Assembly (NCBI GenBank): GCA_003552745.1
Contig: PUOG01000327.1
Location: 1 to 13,922 of the forward strand
Source: Spirochaetaceae bacterium
Lineage (GTDB): Bacteria; Spirochaetota; Spirochaetia; DSM-27196; SKKC01
Reading direction: 5' to 3'
Length of the DNA stretch: 13,922 bases
In this document: in pieces, positions 8,301-13,868 of the stretch
How positions within the stretch are numbered: the stretch's first letter is position 1
Layout of the letters: every line of letters starts with the position of its first letter
Notes under the pieces: model-generated
What the model saw: only the letters and a program-made list of their open reading frames with translations
What the model was told of the DNA's origin: nothing
Databases searched by the model: none
Made by a program: the position numbers and the translations under genes

Positions 8301-9393
8301 GAGCCTTGCACGCGCGCAGTGGGCCGAAGGGAGACTGCAGGAGGCGGAGCACGGGGTTTCGAAGGCGATCAAAGCGGCACAACAAGCCGCGGATCCGAAG
8401 AACGAGGGACTTGCTCTTTATCTCGCCGGAGTAATCCACCGCGATCGCAACGATTACCCTCGAGCCCGCGAGCTCTACCGCCAGGCGGAGTCACGACTTC
8501 AAGCGTACGGCGACCAGCAGTTGACCACGTATCCGCTCTACGACCTTGCAGTCCTGATGCAGTACGAGGGCGATCTCGAACGGTCGCAAGAGTACTTCGA
8601 GCGAGTACTCGAGGTCTATCGGAAGACCGGATACCGAAGCGGCGCCTCGGCGGCAGTGCTGAATCTCGGCGTGCTTCGAGATCGCCGCGGCGACTTCGCC
8701 GGCGCCATCGAACTCTTCGAAGAGGCCCGGGAGATAGCCGAGAGCACGGGGGAGCAGCTTGCTATTGCGTATACGCTGTTCAGCATTGGGGCTACCTACT
8801 ACAAAATGGACGACAACCGAAAGGCGCTCTACTACCTTCGCGATTCACTGCGGATCATGCGCGATCTCGGGGCAAGGGGGTATTACGGATATCCACTCTC
8901 CTATCTCTGTGCGCTCTACGCTCGCACCGGTAATACCGACCGGGTCATCTCGCTCTGCTCATATCATCTCGCTGCAGTTCGGGAAGTGGGCAGCGACCCG
9001 GAGAACGGGCTTGCGCTGCTGAGCCTTGCGCGGACGCTGCGGAAGGCTGCCCCCAAGTCGCCCGAAGCCCCACGCGATTTGAGCTCGATCGCCGACTATT
9101 ACGGCGTGGATATCGGTGATATGGGGACGTTGTTCCGGAAGGCGATAGAGATCTCGCAGCAGGCAAGGTATGTGAATACACTGATTCCCGCTCGCTACCA
9201 CTATTCGCGCTATCTCTCCGACAGCGGACACGAATCTGAAGCGTCCAAAGAGCTTCGGGAAGCGTACCGACTCGCGAAGGCGGCGACCTGGGAACGGTTC
9301 GTCGACAGTATCGGAAAGAGGCATGGAGACCAGGTTCTCGATGTGGCTTCGCATCAAACATCCGAAATCACGTCACAGACAAACACGGTCTGA
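5320..9393 (+). CDS. Soluble-adenylyl-cyclase-like protein: two class III cyclase domains, STAND ATPase, TPR tail
   Basis: Predicted cytoplasmic adenylyl cyclase (ATP to cAMP), 1357 residues, no membrane segment. C1 (about 25-200) has both metal Asps: Asp31 in FLDISGFT and Asp81 in SFAGDAF. A Ser/Asp/Gly-rich linker covers about 207-262. C2 (about 270-435) has the DKGC Lys319, Thr378 in TYTALGETVNRSAR, and the transition-state pair Asn385/Arg389. These match human sAC Lys334, Thr405, Asn412 and Arg416, so ATP would bind at one C1/C2 interface (class IIIb type). An ATPase domain follows with Walker A GDPGIGKS (488-495) and Walker B IFVVDD (619-624), then VGGNPFYADEML and LPQRVRELCAAAAIIG as in sAC and PknK-like STAND proteins. 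About eight TPRs lie at roughly 905-1215, with further helical repeats to the end. GGA lies about 9 nt before the ATG. Cyclase activity is inferred. The last 40 bp overlap the opposing methyltransferase gene. Confidence 0.9.
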   Translation: MTRTLVPRFIAERTHAQERNGSEPAASLFLDISGFTVLTSELMRHGKSGAETVSLVINRVFEPMIDAVHREGGFIASFAGDAFTAIFLNGGNSEDGAADARALDRAATAAVACRTVIDREHIQRTPFGDFSIEATIGLGGGSIDWGIVGPEEGPLNWYLRGQAVEEAIAAEEVCEAGQITISANSADSLGAAFLVREGGKEFARIQRPNTAESVSTGDASPDGVSVGRGSVAGDADASSSASPDVLAPGDAPEHDIQSRFRPPENYASISAGEFRDIVSAFIVADAGQTHEEIDETVGGVIRSAEEYGGYFDLLDFGDKGCVMLVLFGAPRSLGRNAERAARFGREILASLGDRCRIGLAGGVVFAGFVGGRTRATYTALGETVNRSARIAVAAASAEVLVEQEVDSSLDPATLDSETRALELKGFSEPVLVRSLSTKRDASEASTQLSRKRVLSGRESELSTLRSWLDDEYQRSTDEQKVRIMQITGDPGIGKSALVDAALTEHQGRRAIIRLSADPILRKSLNLFQGLVPALCIALGIDPPEAGSIGSWIESLVHRVETLDEELLEPIRESADALPVLERLPGGSRYEEREPRGRREMTFDAISNTLALLARVNRPIFVVDDLHAIDEDSAEALGSALNANTGEGISVILISRAAELPGSIDLSEVGESHRSMIQLGPLEEDALTGLAAAVLGGPADSALGEFLKARVGGNPFYADEMLRYLHDFGYLQQGPDGFTVPANQSGIPQNISAVLTERIDALPQRVRELCAAAAIIGLEFDAETVRMVHAVDDPDSALEEGRTARLWECTESGAYRFTQSLVREAIVAMQLDSERERLHSSVFDALYSRFGDDPSHAAELAYHANRGDRRAETLQQLWRAYEYACEHYLNEKAVEFLREYLAQCVSNDEKLRAFVEIGHIYDITGDWDKATDALTYGLGAAVLTEDLHARSSILTSLTGIHQRMGRTREAMRIGQQSVETAQMTDDAHLTAEALLSLARAQWAEGRLQEAEHGVSKAIKAAQQAADPKNEGLALYLAGVIHRDRNDYPRARELYRQAESRLQAYGDQQLTTYPLYDLAVLMQYEGDLERSQEYFERVLEVYRKTGYRSGASAAVLNLGVLRDRRGDFAGAIELFEEAREIAESTGEQLAIAYTLFSIGATYYKMDDNRKALYYLRDSLRIMRDLGARGYYGYPLSYLCALYARTGNTDRVISLCSYHLAAVREVGSDPENGLALLSLARTLRKAAPKSPEAPRDLSSIADYYGVDIGDMGTLFRKAIEISQQARYVNTLIPARYHYSRYLSDSGHESEASKELREAYRLAKAATWERFVDSIGKRHGDQVLDVASHQTSEITSQTNTV

Positions 9394-9926
9394 TCGAAGA
9401 ATCCGAGAACGCGTTCGTTTGATTCTGCAACGAGGTCAAGGCCCATCCCGGCGAGAGTATCGCGCCATTGGCGTCGTGTTCGATTCGTATGAGGGTGACT
9501 ACGGAACTCCCGATTCATAAGACTGTCGGCAACCCAGAGAAGTCGCCGTTTGAGCGGTGCGTAATAGGTGTCCTCGAGGATGATGACCCGCCTGCGACAG
9601 ACCCGCGCGGCCTCCGCGAGGACAGCATCCGGATTCGGGGTGTGGTGAAGAACGGTGAGAAGCAGCACGACATCGAAAGAGTTGTCGGAAAACGGCAGAT
9701 TACGGCCGTCATAAAGCAACGGACGCACATCGTCGAAGTTGCTGGAATCGCGGACATCGACCGGAACTGTGTCATAGCCCCACCGGCGAAGGAGCCGAGT
9801 AACGCCGCCCTTCCCCGCCCCGATATCGAGAACTCGGGACTTAGCCGGCAAGTATGGACGAACCCGATGCGCCTTGTCGCGATCCCACCGAACCGATGCC
9901 CCTCGCGTTACACTCTGGAGGAACAT
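9354..9926 (-). CDS. Class I SAM-dependent methyltransferase
   Basis: Small (190-residue) methyltransferase of the UbiE/Methyltransf_11 kind; the substrate is unknown. The SAM-binding motif I is RVLDIGAGKGG (31-41), followed by an acidic end of strand 2 (VPVDVRD, 55-60). The post-motif LPFSDNSFDVVLLLTVLHH (77-95) is typical. The C-terminal part (LEDTYYAPLKRRLL and RQWRDTL) recalls enzymes acting on lipids or quinones, but this is not diagnostic. The ATG at 9926 follows the marR stop by 12 bp and has AGGGG almost touching it (too close for an ideal site), so translation is likely coupled to marR. The 3' end runs 40 bp into the 3' end of the cyclase gene on the other strand. Confidence 0.85.
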   Translation of the reverse strand: MFLQSVTRGASVRWDRDKAHRVRPYLPAKSRVLDIGAGKGGVTRLLRRWGYDTVPVDVRDSSNFDDVRPLLYDGRNLPFSDNSFDVVLLLTVLHHTPNPDAVLAEAARVCRRRVIILEDTYYAPLKRRLLWVADSLMNREFRSHPHTNRTRRQWRDTLAGMGLDLVAESNERVLGFFDQTVFVCDVISDV

Positions 9927-9938
9927 TCCCCTACGCTA

Positions 9939-10412
9939 TCAATGAACGGCACTCAACCCTTGCAACGACTCGAGAGTATGGCGCCACTCACCTTCATCGA
10001 CGTTCGAGAGCACGCGGGAGCGGGCACGTTCCCAACTCGCCAGACCGTCCTCTATCGCGGTTCGGCCGGTTTCGGTCAGAGAATAGAGGTGGGTTCGACG
10101 GTCGGTCCCCGGCCGGCTGTTGACCATTTCCTTATGCTCCAGCGTGTCGAGAATCCGGGAGATGGTACTCGGGTCGGACCCGAGCTTCGCCGCGAGCCGG
10201 GATCCACTCGGCTCACCGAGAATTCCGATATGAACTAACACCGCGAATTGGGTCGATGTAATGCAGGCGTCGCGAAACTCTTCGTCGAATATCCGAAGGA
10301 TCGACTTGTACGCCTTGCCAACTTGCGTGGCAGGGCAGATCTCGGGGATTTGCTCCAGCTGTTCGATCAGCTTCGGATCGCTCGGTTTTCGGCTACAATT
10401 GCTCTGGCTCAT
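9939..10412 (-). CDS. MarR-family transcriptional regulator
   Basis: 157 residues from the ATG at 10412. Winged helix-turn-helix: a helical dimerisation arm (about 28-50), TSTQFAVLVHIGI (52-64), a recognition region SRLAAKLGSDPSTISRILDT (71-90), then the wing with the family DRR motif (PGTDRRTHLYSLTETG, 101-116) and a C-terminal dimer helix. Three Cys (6, 26, 50) could in principle sense oxidation; that is speculation. ATG 10412 has GAG 8 nt upstream. An ATG at 10427 or TTG at 10439 would add 5 or 9 residues without a better ribosome site. It forms an operon with the methyltransferase and is divergent from a small membrane protein. A TTG-N6-CAA site directly upstream suggests autoregulation. 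Confidence 0.92.
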   Translation of the reverse strand: MSQSNCSRKPSDPKLIEQLEQIPEICPATQVGKAYKSILRIFDEEFRDACITSTQFAVLVHIGILGEPSGSRLAAKLGSDPSTISRILDTLEHKEMVNSRPGTDRRTHLYSLTETGRTAIEDGLASWERARSRVLSNVDEGEWRHTLESLQGLSAVH

Positions 10413-10448
10413 AAGAATCTCGTTCATTAGCTTAACCAAACGCCGTAG

Positions 10449-10460
10449 TTGCGTCTACAA
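10449..10460. promoter_or_regulatory. Candidate MarR-type operator in front of marR
   Basis: TTGCGTCTACAA fits the TTG-N6-CAA layout common in MarR-family boxes; on the minus strand it reads TTGTAG at the position of a -35 element for marR (spacer 17, weak -10). The wider sequence GTAG-TTGCGT-CTAC (10445-10458) is itself an inverted repeat. It lies between marR and the divergent small membrane gene and could control both. Confidence 0.4.
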
Positions 10461-10499
10461 TCTATTTCCGGGCCTATAGTGTCGGAGTCGGAACTCAGC

Positions 10500-10664
10500 A
10501 TGAAGATGAATACGGAAATTGTCGGTCTGTGTGGATTCACTCTCTCCGGGTTGCTCTTCGTCGCAGCAGGACTGCGTTCCGGAGACACCCTCTCGCTTCT
10601 CGGTAGTATCGTCTGGATTTTCTCCTGCATCGGATGGATCACCGCGCTGTCACGAAGCAGATGA
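10500..10664 (+). CDS. Small two-helix membrane protein of unknown function
   Basis: 54 residues from the ATG at 10500 (a second in-frame ATG lies at 10506). GGA sits about 7 nt upstream. The sequence is almost entirely two hydrophobic helices, about residues 8-25 (VGLCGFTLSGLLFVAAGL) and 28-49 (TLSLLGSIVWIFSCIGWITA), joined by a short RSGD turn and ending in a basic tail (SRSR). This is a hairpin in the inner membrane. I do not recognise a family. It is divergent from marR across a possible operator, so it may be a MarR target. An upstream extension to 10449 would cover that site and is unlikely to be translated. Coding is supported by membrane-protein composition, not by homology. Confidence 0.6.
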   Translation: MKMNTEIVGLCGFTLSGLLFVAAGLRSGDTLSLLGSIVWIFSCIGWITALSRSR

Positions 10665-10742
10665 GAAAGGAACCTCAGAAACTCGATGTGCGGTGTTAGT
10701 CTCAATGGATAAGTATTTTCGATGGATCCGCGCGCAAATTAG

Positions 10743-10754
10743 TTGTAGTATCAA
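10743..10754. promoter_or_regulatory. Candidate MarR-type operator before the thioredoxin-like gene
   Basis: TTGTAGTATCAA keeps the TTG-N6-CAA frame but with an imperfect right arm. It lies 18 bp before the ATG at 10773, just upstream of the GGAG ribosome site (10761-10764). The rest of the gap 10665-10772 shows no clear promoter. Confidence 0.3.
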
Positions 10755-10772
10755 GTATACGGAGCAGAGAGT

Positions 10773-11150
10773 ATGTCACGAAATGCGAAGGGTAAGACGC
10801 CGCAGCGAAGACGAGAGCGGGGGCGTGCGTGGCACTACCACATGTTCCGTCGCCGGCAACGTCGTTATCTCCTTTTCGCGGCGATTCTCCTTGCAGGCTC
10901 GGCTGCGGCCGCGTTCGGAATCGCCCAGCATATGCGTGCTGATGCACAGGGAGACGGTACTCCGACGGTGGTGCAGATTCACGATCCGTCGTGTCCGGTG
11001 TGCCGTGAGCTGCGCAGCAACGTACTACGCGCTGCGGAGGATTTCTCGGAAGATACCCTCCAGATCAGGTTCGCCGATCTGCATACTGATGAAGGGCAGT
11101 CGTTCGCGCTCCGTCACAGCTTCTCCCGGCTCTCGAACGGAGAAATGTAG
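10773..11150 (+). CDS. Membrane-anchored thioredoxin-like protein, probably truncated
   Basis: 125 residues. A very basic N-terminus (about 1-31, many Arg) precedes one transmembrane helix (RYLLFAAILLAGSAAAAFGI, 31-50). The C-terminal part lies outside and begins a thioredoxin-like fold: strand TVVQIHD (65-71), the redox motif CPVC (Cys74, Cys77), a helix, and a strand LQIRFADLHTDEG (96-108). The reading then runs ALRHSFSRLSNGEM and stops at TAG, where the cis-Pro loop and the last two strands of a thioredoxin fold should follow. So the gene looks broken by a frameshift or deletion near 11140, next to another decayed gene. The start is well supported by GGAG with an 8-nt spacer. A role in periplasmic thiol chemistry is inferred from CxxC only. 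Confidence 0.65.
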   Translation: MSRNAKGKTPQRRRERGRAWHYHMFRRRQRRYLLFAAILLAGSAAAAFGIAQHMRADAQGDGTPTVVQIHDPSCPVCRELRSNVLRAAEDFSEDTLQIRFADLHTDEGQSFALRHSFSRLSNGEM

Positions 11151-11154
11151 CCGA

Positions 11155-11535
11155 GTTGTCCGATCGTCCAGTCCGGTCGCGCCACCCTTCGAACCCGCCG
11201 CTGCTCGCGGCAGAGGCGTTCGTTCTGTTCGCGGCGATACCGGCTGTATCGCGCCTTTTCATTCGGTCTCGCGGGGTTTCGCGATCTCGCGCCGGCATTT
11301 GAGCGATTCGCCCTCTTTGCAGTCGTGACGACGGTTGCGGTGGCACTCATCACACCTGAGTACCTCTTCTATGTTGTGCGGGAGAATCCGCGATTGTGGC
11401 TTCTCATTCTCTGTGTGTCCTCAGACGATCGCATATCGCGGTTTCTTCATGGAACGCTATCGATCGCTGCTTGCGGTAGCAATCGAACATGCACTGTACG
11501 GGCTCGGCATCTACTTCGCCTTTCCGACACCGTAG
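11155..11535 (+). pseudogene. Decayed CPBP-family intramembrane protease gene
   Basis: Three pieces in different frames read in order like one CPBP (CAAX-protease-like) membrane protein. Piece 1, about 11192-11245, has LLAAEAFVLFAAIPAV. Piece 2, about 11238-11415, has FRDLAPAFERFALFAVV and then LFYVVRENPRLWLLIL. Piece 3, about 11417-11535, has PQTIAYRGFFMERYR and then SLLAVAIEHALYGLGIYF. In the family as I remember it, PQExxYR carries the catalytic Glu, which is Thr here, and EHALYG belongs near the C-terminus, far after the FF..RY motif. So the middle helices seem deleted. No single frame codes a full protein. Frame changes fall near 11240 and 11415. The reading depends on memory of the family. 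Confidence 0.5.
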
Positions 11536-11560
11536 CGCGGCAACCGAGAAATCATATTGA

Positions 11561-11572
11561 TTGTATGTACAA
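11561..11572. promoter_or_regulatory. Candidate MarR-type operator before the DinB operon
   Basis: TTGTATGTACAA, a palindrome with 5-bp arms and a 2-bp centre, is almost the same as the site in front of the cyclase gene. It lies just upstream of a plausible promoter (TTGCGA at 11577-11582, 17 bp, TACGAT at 11600-11605) that reads into the DinB-like gene. Confidence 0.45.
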
Positions 11573-11576
11573 CGAC

Positions 11577-11614
11577 TTGCGAAAACGACGGACTTGAGAT
11601 ACGATCGAAATCGT
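11577..11614 (+). promoter_or_regulatory. Probable promoter and start-proximal hairpin of the DinB operon
   Basis: TTGCGA and TACGAT (each four of six consensus bases) are spaced by 17 bp. The -10 overlaps a small hairpin, ACGAT-CGAA-ATCGT (11601-11614), that ends one base before the ATG at 11616. The gene has no visible Shine-Dalgarno, so the transcript may be almost leaderless, or the hairpin may cover the start if transcription begins further up. Confidence 0.35.
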
Positions 11615-11615
11615 T

Positions 11616-12125
11616 ATGCCCAAACAATTGGACAGGTTGATCTCGGAGAACGTCGCATATCTTGAACAGATCCACGACCTGCTGCTCGAGACAACACGTG
11701 AATGGTACGTGGAGATGCGTCCACCATTCGCTCGGGGCGGTATCGGTAAACATGTGCGCCATGTTCTCGAGTTCTATCAGCTCGTGCTCAACGCGAACGC
11801 GGGTGTTATAGATTACGACTCACGAGAACGGGACGAGAAACTCGAGCAGGATCCCGAACGCGCGGCTTCATTTACCACCGAGCTGAAGCACTCGATTCAA
11901 CGACGTGCGGGAAGTCAGGACGAGTCGCTCGTGCTCGTCTATAGTGACGACGAAGGCTCACAAGAGATCGGAAGCACCTTCGGGCGTGAGCTCATGTTTC
12001 TGACAAGCCATACCGTACATCACATGGCGATCATACGGATGATTTACGAGCTGCTCGGCGGGTCGGTACCCGATTCGTTCGGCGTTGCGCCATCGACCTT
12101 GCGCCACGAGAAGGCTTCGCGCTGA
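11616..12125 (+). CDS. DinB-like four-helix-bundle protein
   Basis: 169 residues of the DinB/YfiT-like putative metalloenzyme superfamily. The likely metal ligands are His49 (GKHVRHVLEFYQ, with His46 also near) and the His132/His136 pair (ELMFLTSHTVHHMAIIRMI), the usual spacing for this fold. The end (FGVAPSTLRHE) is typical of DinB relatives found beside NRDE proteins. Members include thiol-dependent transferases and hydrolases using mycothiol, bacillithiol or glutathione, but no activity can be assigned here. The start has no good ribosome site. The next gene begins 12 bp after the stop, so they are likely one operon. Coupling of DinB-like and NRDE genes hints at a shared role, unknown to me. 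Confidence 0.82.
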   Translation: MPKQLDRLISENVAYLEQIHDLLLETTREWYVEMRPPFARGGIGKHVRHVLEFYQLVLNANAGVIDYDSRERDEKLEQDPERAASFTTELKHSIQRRAGSQDESLVLVYSDDEGSQEIGSTFGRELMFLTSHTVHHMAIIRMIYELLGGSVPDSFGVAPSTLRHEKASR

Positions 12126-12137
12126 TTTCTGACAAGC

Positions 12138-13868
12138 ATGTGCACCCTCACATGGCACTGCCACAGAGACGGCTACCGGCTTCTCTTTACACGGGACGAG
12201 CTGCGTTCGCGTGCGAGGGCACGGCCGCCGGCCATTCGCTTTCTCGACGGTATAGCTCACGTTGCACCGACCGACGTCGATCGCGGCGGGACGTGGATAG
12301 GCGTAAACGAATTCGGGGTTACCCACTGTATTGTTAACACCTTCGGGGGGCCGATCGGCCGTGGACTTCGCGAACAGGCAATTGAGATCGCACGTCTCGA
12401 GAATTCACCGACCGATCCAAATGTACCTCGTCCAAGTCGCGGCCAGCTTGTCCGCCATCTGCAGCAATCAGGTTCCGTCGAATTCACCGAACAGCTGCTG
12501 CACGAATGGCCGGTCGATCGGGTACCGGACTTCTGCATAATACAGTTCGGCGCGCATCGCGATCCGGTCGCATTTCTGAAGGAGGGGAGCGCGCTATACA
12601 GATCGACGGTGAACATACCGCCGGTCACCACATCCGGTTATCGTCCGGACGTTGTGGAACGCTTCCGCTTCGACGTGTTCGACAGAGTTGCGAATGGGGA
12701 ACGGCTTCCTGACACACGGTCCGCAGTCGACATGCGCCGGACACTCGCCCGCTGTCACGAGTTCCGTCACCGCGCCGACCCGGCACTCGGTATCCGAATG
12801 GTACGCGAGGACGGGCGATCGGTGAGTCTCACCGCGGTTGAGGTCGATTCGGGAGACGTATCTATGGGATATCGGGAGATTCCCGAGCGCGGAGCGGTGC
12901 GAGCGATGCGCACCTGGAGACCGCGGGTCTCGATCGGTCGACGCCCCGCGCGAAGCCGTACCGGCTGCCGATCGGCGACGCACAGCGATACGAGCGGTGA
13001 ACGAGTCATCGCTGCACAGCCCGGCACAGTCAGCCGGAAGCTTTCCGAAACGAAAGAGCAGTCAGGACGCATCTTTGACGTGCGACGGCTATTCAGCGAA
13101 CGATCACCGAAACTCGCCGGCCGGCTGCCGCCGGGTACATTCGCGCTACTCGAAAGCATTCTCCACGCCGAGCTGCTGAATCGTTTTATCCCGCGCTTCG
13201 CACATATGGAAACGGCAGAGTTCTGCGAATACGTGCTCGAACGGCTCGACATCCGCCTGCATGTGGAGGGACTCGAGCACCTGCAGACGGCGAATGGTCG
13301 GCCCCCGGTATTCTGCTCGAACCATCCAACCGGGGCGATCGAGGGTGTGGCACTCATTGCGCTACTCAAGCGCCGATTCGGATCGGTGCTCCTGCCGGCG
13401 AATGAGATTCTCGCTCGCGTTCCTCCGCTCGAGCCGGTCATGGTTCCCATCGATCGGTACCGTGGCAATGCCGCGGTGGCCGGCATCTATGCGAAGGCGT
13501 TCGCCTCCGATGCCCCCGTACTCGTCTTCCCGGCCGGGCGCACCGCGCGTGTGCGTGGTGAGAAACTTCGCGAGTTCGACTGGACGAAGAGTTTCGTGAC
13601 GTATGCGCGCAGGAATGCACGAGCTATCTGCCCGGTGAGCGTGACCGGTCGCAACAGCATTCTCTTCTATACAATCTACCGCATTCGCCGCGCTTTCGGG
13701 CTCAAACTGAACCTGGAGATGATGCTCCTCGTCGACGAGCTCCTACGCTCTCGCGGTACAACACGAACAATTCGATTCGGTCCTCTTTGCGACCCGGAAA
13801 AGATCGAGGGGGGTAACGATTGGCAACGGGCTGCAACGTTGCGTAAGAGTGTGGAGCGCAATATATGA
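12138..13868 (+). CDS. Fusion of TANGO2/NRDE domain and PlsC/OlsA-like acyltransferase
   Basis: 576 residues. Residues 1 to about 250 are a TANGO2-like (NRDE) domain: an N-terminal MC, LLFTRDELRSRARARPP with TRDE where NRDE is usual, GGTWIGVNEFGV, and the closing SVSLTAVEV...Y. TANGO2 proteins are linked to heme and lipid handling; their chemistry is unsettled. A polar, Arg/Ser-rich linker covers about 251-310. Residues about 311-576 are a lysophospholipid acyltransferase-like domain of the OlsA / 'putative hemolysin' group: FDVRRLF.ERSPKLAGRLP, SNHPTGAIEG (His396), VMVPIDRYRG, FPAGRTARV and PVSVTGRNSILFY. The acidic partner of the HxxxxxD motif is Glu402 instead of Asp. No membrane helix is obvious. 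No strong ribosome site is seen, and translation is probably coupled to the DinB-like gene. The stop overlaps the next ATG (ATGA). Confidence 0.85.
   Translation: MCTLTWHCHRDGYRLLFTRDELRSRARARPPAIRFLDGIAHVAPTDVDRGGTWIGVNEFGVTHCIVNTFGGPIGRGLREQAIEIARLENSPTDPNVPRPSRGQLVRHLQQSGSVEFTEQLLHEWPVDRVPDFCIIQFGAHRDPVAFLKEGSALYRSTVNIPPVTTSGYRPDVVERFRFDVFDRVANGERLPDTRSAVDMRRTLARCHEFRHRADPALGIRMVREDGRSVSLTAVEVDSGDVSMGYREIPERGAVRAMRTWRPRVSIGRRPARSRTGCRSATHSDTSGERVIAAQPGTVSRKLSETKEQSGRIFDVRRLFSERSPKLAGRLPPGTFALLESILHAELLNRFIPRFAHMETAEFCEYVLERLDIRLHVEGLEHLQTANGRPPVFCSNHPTGAIEGVALIALLKRRFGSVLLPANEILARVPPLEPVMVPIDRYRGNAAVAGIYAKAFASDAPVLVFPAGRTARVRGEKLREFDWTKSFVTYARRNARAICPVSVTGRNSILFYTIYRIRRAFGLKLNLEMMLLVDELLRSRGTTRTIRFGPLCDPEKIEGGNDWQRAATLRKSVERNI

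Noticed and set aside
9468..10238. Plus-strand open frame (256 codons) opposite the methyltransferase and marR
   Set aside because: Spans two genes and their junction on the other strand, both with clear family motifs.
10519..11328. Plus-strand open frame (269 codons) across the small membrane gene, thioredoxin-like gene and pseudogene
   Set aside because: Ser/Arg-rich, no hydrophobic or domain pattern, crosses the strong GGAG start of the thioredoxin-like gene.
11114..11353. Minus-strand open frames over the decayed region
   Set aside because: Arg-rich low-complexity translation; the plus-strand frames there give coherent membrane-protein pieces instead.
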